DNA of 64,000 nucleotides from Edolisoma coerulescens (taxonomy: Eukaryota; Chordata; Aves; Passeriformes; Campephagidae): the NCBI GenBank assembly GCA_013397115.1, contig VWZW01000482.1, positions 72,854-136,853 of the forward strand, given 5' to 3'. Below the pieces are notes generated by a model. That model saw nothing but the letters and a program-made list of their open reading frames with translations. It did not search any database and had not been told where the DNA came from. Shown here in pieces: positions 1 through 10,746 of the stretch. Position 1 is the first letter of the stretch. Each line of letters starts with the position of its first letter. The translations under genes were made by a program, and so were the position numbers.

Positions 1-3000
1 TATGGTGTGGAAGAGAATGAAGGATTAATCACTAAAATTTCATTTAGTAGTGAAAACCTTTCATTTAATAGTGTCTGCATTAAGAGTACCTTGTTAGGCA
101 CAATGACAACAACATTGTCAGGCACAAAAGAAACTTACACAAATCCACTTTGGTTTGGCCCTAATTTCTGAGAATTAAGTGTATATTAAAGACTCAGAAA
201 AGTCCTCCCTTAAACTTAATTGAGAAAGGAGACAAGACACCTTTTTAAATATAAGCACATGTTGTTGCTGATAAACCGATTTTGAATTTTGTAAATTTGA
301 TTTACATCAAAAATGACCAAGAGACACATGCTGCTGTGTGACTTTCATTGTAGCATCAGTATCATATCTTCCACTTCTCCAGGTATAAAAGGTAGTTTAA
401 CCTGGTTTTGTAAATGCATAGGTGGGCAGCATCTGCGCTGATATTTTGCTTAATGATGAGGCTGCTCTAATGAGCCTGAATTACATGAGGTACAGTTCCT
501 AGCTGCTGATGGGGCACTGCTGCGTATGCCAGCTCTACCCATGCATGGTCCAACAGGAGGAAGCAAGAAACATCTCTGAACAGAGAACTGGAATGGGAGC
601 ATCCTTGCTCTATGTGTTTAAGGGGATTTAGTGCAGTCTGACCTGAACTTTCATCACAAACTTAACCATATTGCTTTGTAGGATCAGGCCCTTGTTTTAT
701 AGCAATAGTGGAAACCTTGAGGTAAGTTAAATCGTCAGATACAGTGAAACAATGACAGATCTGTCCATAGATGTCCAACTGAAGGTAACGCTGAGGACTG
801 TAACCATACACAGCAAGACGGACACACAAAGCAGAAAAGGAAAGAAAAGCTCTCCTTCATCTTGCACTCTCTCAACCCACCACCCTGCATAACCTCCCAT
901 AGCTTGAAGCAAGACAAGAAAGTCAGCATTTCGCACCCTCCAACAGCTTTGACATGACAGGTATGGTATTTTCTTACCCACAGAATTGCCAAGGAAATCC
1001 GCCCTAGCAAAAGTGCAAAAGTTTTCAGTATAAGGAGGTGGGGTGCAAAAACTGGCTTCTAGGCAAAGGTTGAAATGACTCAATCTGAAACAAAATGTAA
1101 AGCAATTACTGCCTGGAAAAAAAAAAGATCATGCTGACATTTAGAGGCTGCAGTGATAGTATCTGTCCCTTCCCAGGCTGACATGAGCAGCCTTGATTTC
1201 ATCCCAAAATGATTTTATTTTTGTTTGTTTGATATTTAGAAGATCCTTTATTTGGAGGTGGGGGGCAGCAGGATGGATTGCCTTAACTTCAGCTTTTATG
1301 CTGAGAAATAATTGCCACCCCAGAAAGGTAATTACATACACCATTGTTTATACGCATAATAGGCCTGGAAAAGCATGTTCTACAGATAGAAAAAAAGAGA
1401 AAATCCTGCTTTCACATCAAGGCGGAACACTATGCAAAGTGACAGATTGCCACAAATAGCATTCAAACCCTTGCACAGTAGTGGTTGATTTTTCTTCTGG
1501 GGAAGAGGGGGAAGGGATGAAGGCTATGGAATAGGGTGGAAAGGGAAAAAAAAAGAAGACAATTTTGTTCAACAGCCATAGTAACATACACAGTGGTTTT
1601 TACTGTCTTGATTGCTGCTAAATGAACCTGATCTTTAAGTTGTTTTTAAAGTCACCACCTCAAAGGGGCATTTTCTGTTGCCATCTTGTGCAAATACCAC
1701 TTCTCCTAAAGTGGCCTTAATTTGAATTGCTTTGAAAGCAGACCAGATAATCTGCTAGAATATGTTCTGGCATGATGCATCTCCCCTTTGTGCCCTTAGT
1801 ATCACATAGAAAGTGAATTTAGCTCAGAAAAGGACAACTAGTCTCTTTTTCTCCCTTTCATCGTAATACAACAAAAGAATAAAACAAACAGTGTGCTGTG
1901 ATGTCAAACCCATTTCAGATTTTTTTTTTAATGCAAAATATTTATTTCTTAAAAATATTGAAATTTTCAGGGCTGAACAAAGGAAAAAAATCCATATGTA
2001 TTTTGATATTGAACCAAGCATTGTTAGATGCTGAAGCAATTCATAGCAGGGCTATTCTCTGTGGCAGTGTCCAGCAAATTGCATGAGCTGCTTGTTAGGC
2101 TTGACAACAGTGTTTTACCTAACAAAGGCCTCAACAGCTCAGAGCAGCAGAGGAATGTCAAAATGAGCACATTTCACACACAGATGTGTGACCACTATAG
2201 TCTATAAGAAGATGCATGGGGTGGAGGGAAGAGGCTGGGTGCTGGGAAGGCTAACAGGACATGGCCCTACTGACCACATTTAATCAACCCTTCTGTAAAC
2301 AATTCAACATTTTCATTGTTCTCTAAAAACTAATAAAGAGAAACAAGCACTTTTCATTCATCTTGAAGTAATTTTCTGTCAGGTTTGAGCCCCTTGTGGC
2401 TTACAGCTTGTGCATTGCTAGCTGTGTGATACAACAACTATTTCAATTTATTTTACAAACTCTGGCCATTCACATGTCAGTTAGTGTTCACCAAGCCGGC
2501 ATCTGAAATTGTGCAGTTAACGAGTTTTACAACATTTCTATCAAGAGAAACTGTTTAGCATAACTGACTCTTAAGGAGTTATTATACCTCTAAAAATCCA
2601 TTTTAAGGGGCATTATTTAAATAAAATAGAAAAACGGTTCACTGCCTTTTAAAGGGGCTACAAAAAAAGTCCATCAGATCCAGTGCAGTAATCCTCAGCT
2701 TAAAGCACTCTTGAGAGCACTTCTGGGAATTATCAGCATAATGAAATGTTTTGTGAAATGTCCAGATAGATTCCTCTACTCAACAATTTTACTGCACTAT
2801 ATTTATTTTCCTTCTAGTTTTTAAAGAAGTGAATTACTTTTTTGAGGTTATGATTCTACATTGTGTGGATTAACTGAATGCATTTCTGTCAAGGCTGTAG
2901 CATAAGTGAGGGGTTCAGTCTGTGTACAATCCATATACATTTGCACAGCAAAAAAAAAAGTCAAGCCCTTTTTGTTATTCTCAGCTCTAAAAGGGTTAAA

Positions 3001-3518
3001 TCACAATGAGGCTTATGCAGATTTGCATTTCTCTTGTACCACATTTTTCTTATACTTAACAACCTGCTTATACAATGGCACCTATAAAACACTACATTGA
3101 AAATAGTTCTTAAATTGCTCATAAGAGCTCATAAAACTGAAATTTGTTCTGAACTTCTCTGAAAAGGAGAAATTTATGAATTTTAACTTAATTAATAGAT
3201 ATCTATCTTTTAACTGTGGCAACCAATGATCCAAAACTGCTAATACCGGGAGTCCATAATGGTAGAAACACTGCAGCATTTACACGAGTCAATCTCAGCA
3301 TCTTACACCACCTAATGGAGTAAACCCCATGTTTGTGATGTAAATTAGTCAGTGTTCCTGCATAAAATAAGCACTGGTAAGAGAAAAACTATATTAAAGT
3401 ACAAACACAGATACAGTAGGCACAATATGCAGGTGTGTGTAGACAATATGAACACAGATAGTGGCAACACATACGCAATGTTGTACCTGGTGTTATTTGT
3501 TCAGTAGGACAACAAAAA
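1..3518. other. Unique noncoding DNA, no gene seen
   Basis: No exon, RNA gene or transposon is recognisable. The longest open frame is 118 codons on the minus strand (727-1083); its translation is hydrophobic and Cys-rich without a known domain, and the length is expected by chance. A short inverted repeat, TGACAA at 104-109 and TTGTCA at 115-120, is visible. The stretch 2380-2660 has mixed composition and no low complexity, and an exact octamer ATTTGCAT lies at 3021-3028. Such an octamer is expected a few times by chance in 64 kb, so I do not call it a POU site. Confidence 0.6.
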
Positions 3519-3911
3519 TGGTGAAGGGTCTTGAGGGGAAGCTGTATGAGGAGCAGGTGAGGTCACTGTGTCTGTTCAGCTTGGAGAAGAGGAGACTGAG
3601 AGGAGACCTCATCACAGTCTGGAACTTCCTCGTGAGGGGAAGAGGACGGGCAGGCACTGATCTCTTCTCTGTGATGACCTGGGGCAGGACCTGAGGGAAT
3701 GGCCTGAAGTTGTGTTAGAGGAGGTTTAAGTTGGATATTAGGAAAAGGTTCTTCACCCAGAAGGATGTTGGGTACTGGAACAGGCTCCCCAGGGAAGTGG
3801 TCACAGCACCAAGCCTGACAGAGTTCAAGCAGCCTCACAAAGTTCCAGGACAACCCTCTTGAACACATGGTGTGACACTTGGGGATGGTCCTGTGAAGGG
3901 CCAGAAGTTGG
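3519..3911 (+). repeat. CR1 LINE fragment (avian type, 3' part, sense)
   Basis: This is a truncated copy of chicken-repeat-1, the main non-LTR retrotransposon of birds. The block reads collinearly with the 3' portion of avian CR1 as I know it. It has a start near GGTCTTGAGGGGAAGC, then a GAGAAGAGGAGACTGAGAGG segment, a CTCATCACAGTCTGGAACTT segment, the GGTTCTTCACCCAGAAGG segment near 3749 and CTCCCCAGGGAAGTGGTC near 3786. It is 5'-truncated, as most CR1 insertions are. The usual 3' end with short ATTCTATG-type repeats is absent after about 3911, so the tail is lost or eroded. The open frame on the opposite strand (3563-3868) is a by-product of the repeat. By eye it is much less diverged than the copy at 31992-32353. 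Confidence 0.93.
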
Positions 3912-6900
3912 ACTCATTATGTGTCAGCCAAAAAATAATTTGACTTAGTTCTTCAGAGTTTTTTATATTCATTCTAAGACAGAGAGACTAGCACCATCAC
4001 TCTTGGAGATTTTTTGATAGATGCTCAGTAACTTTCATGCATAAGACACCTAGACAATAATTTGTGGTCTTGGTGCCATCTCAGAACAAAGGTATAATCT
4101 TTCCTGAAGGTATGAGCATTCCACAATCACAGTAGGCAGTACTATAGCAGTAGTGACAAAGGAGCTGGTGTCTCAGAATCTACCAAGACAGAAATGAATG
4201 TAGGATGGCTTCCAGACTGGAAATCTATGATTGATCAACTGTACTAAGTGAGATAGTGGACACTTTCCTAGCAGTTGAGCTACAGCTCAGTTTTGCAAGA
4301 TGTCAAGCATTTGGGCACTGTCTGTACATATTAAGTTTTAAGCAGTCACTGGCAGAGCTGGCTAAAGCAGTGGGCTTTTTTATGACAGAAATCTTTATTG
4401 AAGTGGTGTCAGGCTCCTTAGCACTCTGCTTAATGCCTCAGCATGGCAAAGCACATAAAGCAGGAGAAAAAGAAGAAGGTTTTAAAAATATGCTGAAATT
4501 TATGTTAGAATCAGTGGAAACCTTAACTACACTTAAATAATGGATGAGTGGTTGTGCTACTGAAAGGGAAAGATAAAAGCCCTCAGATTTCCAGATAGTA
4601 AAAATTTTGGATTGTGAAACTTGAAAGCACCCACTGTACTAAAAAAAGGATATCCAGGTCTAGAGAGAAAACCAAGGAGGAACAGACCAGAAATGAATTT
4701 TGTACAAGACTGATCACACAGACAAAGGAACTGAAGGAACAAAAGAGTGAGCTGAAGTTAATTCTAGTGATGCTTTACAGTCGTATACATTCACACTTAG
4801 CTGTTAGCTTTCTGCACAGTCAACTAGCAGATGCTGCAGCAGGAGCACTGAAGGTCTGATGGACAGAGGTAAGCAGGTCATTAGGATACTCTACACAGTC
4901 CTCCCATATTTATGGGATATGACTTCTCTTTACAAACCCCACTTCTTTCTGCTTCTTGGCCTGAAGAGAGTTTTGATAGGAAATTCAGAGCTCAATCTAC
5001 AATCAAGGGCAGCAGCAGGAGGTCTGAAATGAAAAAATAGTGGGTAAGACCTCTTCTGCTCTGTGCTGAGGAGATGCAAAAGAGGCAAACACTGAAGTGG
5101 AAGGTAGGATAGGAGGTGGCTTGACTGCAGTCATGTATTTTAGCACAGTTAATTACTCTCATGTATTTTCCATAAGTTTAACTAGTATGGCAGCAGTATT
5201 TCTTTGTCTCCTGATTATTTATACATGATGTTGACCAAAATGGAAGCAAATATTTTTCAACCCTGCACAGAGATTTTTTGTTCTGGAGTGATGGTCTTTC
5301 CCTTTCGGGGAAACATCTATATTAAACAGAAAAAGAAAAAAACCAGGGTGAGTTTCAGGTGTGATAGATTTATTTGTGACAAATGGAAACTCCATAACTG
5401 ATTTTTTACGTGACCAAAGACCTAATGCTTGCTGCACTGATTTTTTCTTTGTTCATAGAGGTTCAACTTTTTGCCCAGAAGTTGTTTCACTTTTCTCTTT
5501 TCTAAAAGGACTTGTTTTTCCCCTGCAAGTAACATTCACCCCTAATTTACAGGAGACTGCAATAGGTCTTGGAGATACACAGGCTTGAAAGAGTCTAAGG
5601 TGCAGACAAGCTCTGACTACTCCTTCCTGCAGGCCTGTGGGGGGAAAAGTCCCTAGAAAGGAGCTGTGGGTGGGAAGCACCTGGTTCATTAATTATTTTA
5701 CTGAAAACTATCTTGGCTATCCTTCAGCCCACACTGAAGTCTACTGAAGTTTGGACATCTCAAAGCTCTAAAATATGAGAGAATATTATTATTTTAATCC
5801 TGTACCTATATGCGCAGCCAGTATTTCGGTCCATATTCCTCTGCATTGTTGGGCTAGCTGTTTTCCGTCCCATTCTCAGAAAAACACTTCCCTTACAAGA
5901 AGGCATGGTCAGTCAGGGAATGTAGTCAGTAGAAAGCTGCATAAGGTGTGCTCTACCCCTCTAGGGAAATTACTGTCCTTGTTAAGCCTTTACTTCAGAG
6001 AAGGCTTGTGAATGTTTTGCAACACCATGACTGAGCGAAAAGAATAATATTAATGGCAAGTGAAATAATTGAGACACCATAATTTAGGTTCAGGTAGACA
6101 AGTCTTCAAATTATAATTTAAAACCATTAAATATCATAGAAAAATAATTCAAAATCTGAACACATGCAACGTCAAAGCTGATACTGTGTAGTGAAGAAAA
6201 CATTTACATTCACAATCTCTGTCCCTAAGTTGGTGACAATCAAAACACCAAATTCCCTCACATTAAGCACAGCTATTATCAGGATAATGAGATGCAAGTC
6301 CACATCAGTCTGGTACCATGACTAATAACATCAACAAGCTTTGTTTTAAATACTTGTGAACTTTGATTGGAGCAAGTAAAACATGATGAAGAAAAAGTGG
6401 GAAAATTGCATTTAAAAAAAAATCAAAAGTTTTATTTTAGCTCGTCTTTTTATATAACGTCAGGTGACTTAGACTGGTTTTCCTTGGCCTTTTGGGACAT
6501 GATGACACAGTTATTTGCCATGAGTCCAAAATTCCATACACAGGCTCTCCTGCCTCTGAATTTGAGTCTGGTTGATATAATCATCTCTGTAAGAGCTGAA
6601 CATGCAGCCTGCCTCTATTACTTCCACAAATGCTAATAAAAATGAAGACATTACAGTAAGATTAATCTTTGCTGCTTTTCTTTACCCTGGCTTCCAAAAA
6701 ACAAAACTTTTTTTTTCAGTCATGGAAAGGCTATGCACATGTCCAAATTAGTTTGAACTCTTTAGCTACTTGCAGCTGATTTTCTAAGGGAATAGAAGAG
6801 ATTGTGAACCTAACAGCGGAGCAAGAAACTCTTGGCACTGTACCTCACAATGGTCAGGTACCTGCATGTGGCAGGTTCTTTCCCATCCCACAGATTTATT

Positions 6901-7350
6901 AATATCAATATCAATTGCCAGGTATTTTCCCACTTTTTTCTGAATCACTTCCGGTTCACTGTTTTTGCCCATGGTCCCTTCGCTTTCTCTTCCTCTTTCA
7001 GCCAAGTCAAGCACAACTCAACAAAAAAGACTAGTCTCACCCTCATGCTATCAGCTGCTGTAAAGTGCAAGATTAAGTTTGAATTCACTGAAAAACTTGC
7101 TACTTCATAGGCATGGTGATCTTCTCACTTTTAAAAGGATGATATAAAAGAATATGTAACCCCCAATATTCTGTAACCAATTGCACCAACCACGGCAGAA
7201 ATAATGTGTGATTACCACTTAAAAAAAAAAGAAGTTCATGAACACAACCTACCACAACAGGCTGTTGGAACCTGTCAAAACCAGTCTATAAAACTACCAA
7301 TAAAAAAGCTCAGTGGATTCTACATTACAGAAGGAAGAGGTGAATAAGTA
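3912..7350. other. Unique noncoding DNA, no gene seen
   Basis: Nothing recognisable beyond short homopolymer runs. The open frames here (94 codons at 4256-4540, 92 at 6832-7110) have no family resemblance. A possible pseudo-exon at about 4820-4868 has an acceptor-like CTTTCTGCACAG and a GAG|GTAAGC donor-like match, but its frames are short. Such pairs are common by chance. Confidence 0.6.
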
Positions 7351-7429
7351 GAAGAAAGAAGAAGAAAAGAAGAAGAAGAAAAGAAGAAGAAGAAGAAAGA
7401 AGAAGGAGAAGGAGGAGAAGGAGGAGAAG
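7351..7429 (+). repeat. (GAA)n purine tract, left part
   Basis: Imperfect GAA/GGA trinucleotide array with an all-purine plus strand, running into the assembly gap. Interruptions (GAAAGA, GGAGAAGGA) are frequent, and the GGA share rises towards the gap. Homopurine-homopyrimidine arrays of this sort can form triplex DNA. The long Leu- or Phe-rich frames on the opposite strand are translations of this microsatellite and not genes. Confidence 0.97.
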
Positions 7430-7688
7430 NNNNNNNNNNNNNNNNNNNNNNNNNNNNNNNNNNNNNNNNNNNNNNNNNNNNNNNNNNNNNNNNNNNNNNN
7501 NNNNNNNNNNNNNNNNNNNNNNNNNNNNNNNNNNNNNNNNNNNNNNNNNNNNNNNNNNNNNNNNNNNNNNNNNNNNNNNNNNNNNNNNNNNNNNNNNNNN
7601 NNNNNNNNNNNNNNNNNNNNNNNNNNNNNNNNNNNNNNNNNNNNNNNNNNNNNNNNNNNNNNNNNNNNNNNNNNNNNNNNNNNNNNNN
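7430..7688. other. Assembly gap, 259 N
   Basis: Run of N with GAA-type repeat on both sides. The simplest inference is that the missing bases are more of the same repeat and that sequencing or assembly failed within it. The real length may differ from 259. Confidence 0.95.
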
Positions 7689-7780
7689 GCAGAAGAAGAA
7701 GAAGAAGGAGAAGAAGAAGAAGAAGAAGAAGAAGAAGAAGAAGAAGAAGAAGAAGAAGAAGAAGAAGAAGAAGAAGAAGA
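7689..7780 (+). repeat. (GAA)n purine tract, right part
   Basis: Nearly pure GAA array on the far side of the gap, with an early GGA interruption. It is followed by an A-run and GCAGCAGC up to about 7791. It is purer than the left part, so the gap may lie at a transition between interrupted and pure repeat. Confidence 0.97.
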
Positions 7781-8415
7781 AAAAGCAGCAGCATTGGAGT
7801 CTACCTTGAGAACATGGAACTTGGGAAAAGATCAACACCTCAGTTGACACAAAATGTGCAGACACATTCATTGAAAGAAATGTTAGGGAAACTTCTCTGA
7901 GACGCAACAATGCCTAGGACAAACCGTCCTCTGCCATCAACTGCTTTTCGGTGATTTGCCAGTGGATTGGACATCCATGGGGCAGTCTTGGAGTGGAGTC
8001 AGCCCTGCAAGAACTGTCAGAAAATGAATTGGGTGGAGGAGCAAAACTGAGGCTTACAAATGGTGCTTTCATAGATTTCTGTCACCAAAGTAGTCCTGGT
8101 GTGTGAGAAGCTTTTGACAGCAAACTGACAAGGAGACTGACCCACACATCTCTGGGCTAGACCAAAGCCTTTGGCATCTTATCTGGAATCGGGACTGCTG
8201 AGATACATTTCCTCAGGGAGGGGAACACCCTGTTTGTTTGGACATGGCCATTTTCTTCAACTAAACTAGTATTTCTGCTTTCACTGAGCGCAGGATTCAC
8301 ATGATTTCATCTCTCTGTGGGGAATTTTCTTCATATGAATTAAAATGGCATCATTGGTACGGTGATTTTCTTGGGAAGGTTTGCAGTAGGTTTGCAAGTC
8401 AGACAGAAGCCCTAG
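7781..8415. other. Unique, slightly GC-richer DNA next to the GAA array
   Basis: No gene and no repeat family I can name. Base composition is more even than in the neighbourhood, so an unrecognised old transposon (for example an LTR) is possible. I cannot show this without a repeat library. Confidence 0.4.
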
Positions 8416-8509
8416 CTAGCAATCACTTCAGCAAAAAATAATAACTTTAACGTCCTGGAATGTTAGTGCTTGATGTTTCAGGAGTAGTTTTTATTTATCA
8501 TTCTGTATG
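8416..8509 (+). repeat. Dispersed direct repeat, copy A
   Basis: This 94-base stretch aligns over its whole length with 10651-10746, about 2.2 kb away in the same orientation. A hand alignment with one 2-base gap gives about 68 matching positions of 94. The shared exact words occur in the same order: CTAGCAATCA, CCTGGAATG, GCTTGAT and TTTTATTTAT. I see no convincing similarity beyond either end. It could be two fragments of an unrecognised old transposon or a very old local duplication. Confidence 0.7.
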
Positions 8510-10650
8510 TCACTCACCTACCTCAGATGATAGTGTTAGTTGTTCTCTACAGATGAATTGCAAAAATAAAAGTCTTGCACTTTAAACAGTATTTTTGCAT
8601 TGTGAAATCCACAATATCTTAGAAGTAAAAATCTTCTTAAACAGAAGACAGTGTGGACACTTACTTAACATAGCTCACATTTTATAGTTAATCAAAGCCT
8701 ATAATCAGTCACATTGTGGCATTGCTCATTGACAATTTCTGTCCCCTGGGACCTAACCTAAAGCTGGGAAGGTATCTATTCCTGTGGTCCTGAAGACAGT
8801 ATGATGCAAGCAGTGTCAACCGGAAGTGCAAGGGGATCTACCACTCACTGCCTGTTCTCAGTTACAAAATTCACACTAAATGAGCAGATGAACTGAGGCA
8901 GATGTCTCAAGTGCTCTGATCACACTGAGGCCAGCACATGTTGACTTCAGTGGTTTTGGACCAAATTCCTTCTTTGTCAGTGAAAATGTGAAACTGGATA
9001 ATTTGGTAGCCTCCGAATGCCCTATGGTCTTTAGTGTTCCAAGAAAGGGGAGAGAAAAGGAGAGCAGAAAGATTTTCCCCAAATTGCTTTTAAATGTGTT
9101 TCCTTCACTCTAAAAGTCCTTGCTGTACTTCATGTGCTTTGACACTAGTTCAGCTGAGGGTGAAACATGTATTTACAAGATTCCTTCCTGTGGCCTACTA
9201 ACATGGGAACCGAGTCTATGCGTTAGAGCTTGAGCAACAGGTCAAAGTCAGATTTCAACATTTCATAGGTAGAGGTAACCACCACACAATAATAATAATC
9301 ATAGAGGTAACCACAACACAAAAAGTCAGGATAACCGCAAGAACCAGACAAAATCAAATGGTGATTTATTCTGTCAAAACAAGTATAAGTAAGAAAAGTG
9401 CAACTTATACTAATTTTATTTTGTTGTTGTGTAATTCCATTTGAAAGGCCATAGGGAAAAAATTGCCCCTTCAAATGTTAGTACATAGATCTGTGACACA
9501 GGGTTCTCTTAAAAGTGATTTGCCCAGCTGCCTCAGGTGTATATTCCAGTTGTATATTGAGCTACTCACAGCTGCAATGTATGCTACAAATTTATCACAT
9601 CAGGTGGTTCTGTGATGCTATAAGTACTTACTAATGCAAGCTGTTCTAAACGACCTCTCAAAGAAATAGGACTAAGTTTCTTAAACATCTTGATGTTTTC
9701 TTCAAATATTGTAGTGCTGCCCATGTATAAGGTGTAATTCCATTTGCCTAACTTATTTTACATTTATTTTATTAAAATGATGCAAATGCTTCATGAAGAC
9801 TCTTAAATAAATATATTCTGGGTTTATACAAATTTATGAACTTGGTTAATATATTAAGTTTTGCTAGATTTTTATAAATATACTCTTATTAAACTTATTA
9901 AAATGAAAAATTCATTTTAAAATGGCAGTTACACCTGTGTATCCATTGTTCAGCTTAAGACAGTGTAGAAGATAGTATACATCTAGAAAGTCAAGGAGTA
10001 GCAACCAAATGTGTATCCATTACCAAAGTATCCCTTTTTTTAAAAATCCCAGCTGGCTTTCTAATTGTCTCTGTGTTAGATGCTAGATATTGTTAGATAT
10101 TGTTTACCACAGAATAGGTCCACTCAGGGTATAAAAGGTGAATGTGTGGTTTTCTCAAAGTCCTGTGCAATAACTCCTATACAAACTCTGAAAATGGAAC
10201 TGATAATATGTCAATGATTACTCTACAAAGAAGTTAAATATTACAGCTAATTTTCTCACTGAAATCTAATCCAGGGATTAGCAACAATGGGAAATCTGTT
10301 TTATTTGCATTTAATTTGTACCTTCACATGATTATCTCCCATGTTTTAGTTTCAGGAAATGTGGTTCAGGCTATTATAACCACATTTCATGCTGCAGTTG
10401 CACTGTTATTTGAGCTCCATGCTAGGAAATGACTTGCTGAAAAAATAAAGCCAGCATACTTTATTTTAATTATACTAGAGTTGTGTCTAAGTACAAAAAA
10501 ATAGTACAGCATATATTTAATATGGAGCATGGATTAACAGTTTTATGAGACATAAAATCTATTTATATCATTTTCTCTTTACAAATCAGTTATATATCTT
10601 TCAACAAAACAAATGCCTATAGCGTAAAAATGAATAAGGAGAACATCAAA
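8510..10650. other. AT-rich noncoding DNA, no gene seen
   Basis: No gene-like frame. The part 9730-9920 is very AT-rich and includes a 10-bp inverted repeat with a 3-base spacer (TTAAAATGAA at 9898-9907, TTCATTTTAA at 9911-9920). An exact 10-bp tandem, TAGATATTGT twice, lies at 10084-10103. The tandem duplication at 9270-9321 is listed separately. Confidence 0.6.
9270..9321 (+). repeat. Short tandem duplication, 32-bp unit
   Basis: TAGAGGTAACCACCACACAA at 9270 recurs at 9302 with one substitution; the first copy also carries an (AAT)n insert. Two copies only, probably replication slippage. Confidence 0.8.
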
Positions 10651-10746
10651 CTAGCAATCATGTAAGCAGTAAATAACATCTTAATTGGCCTGGAATGCTG
10701 GAGCTTGATTTTTTTTTGAACTAGGTTTTATTTATTGATCTATATG
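10651..10746 (+). repeat. Dispersed direct repeat, copy B
   Basis: Partner of 8416-8509. It differs by substitutions throughout and by a 2-base insertion next to a T-run. At about 72% identity by hand count, the two copies diverged long ago. Flanking sequence on both sides does not align with that of copy A. Confidence 0.7.

Noticed and set aside
421..490. C-box and D-box-like words suggesting a snoRNA
   Set aside because: The spacing is far too short for a C/D snoRNA and no terminal stem is present.
727..1083. 118-codon frame, minus strand
   Set aside because: Length expected by chance over six frames of AT-rich DNA; no domain, no promoter or splice context.
3021..3028. Octamer ATTTGCAT (also at 10303-10310)
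   Set aside because: An 8-base word is expected several times by chance here; no clustering with other sites.
3563..3868. 101-codon frame on the minus strand
   Set aside because: It lies antisense inside the CR1 fragment and reflects the repeat only.
4820..4868. Possible 49-bp exon with acceptor-like and donor-like ends
   Set aside because: Such short pairs are frequent by chance and no partner exon is visible.
7294..7910. Long minus-strand open frames of poly-Leu and poly-Phe
   Set aside because: They are translations of the GAA/TTC microsatellite and of the N run, not coding sequence.
9898..9920. 10-bp inverted repeat with a 3-base spacer
   Set aside because: It lies in very AT-rich sequence, where such matches are common.
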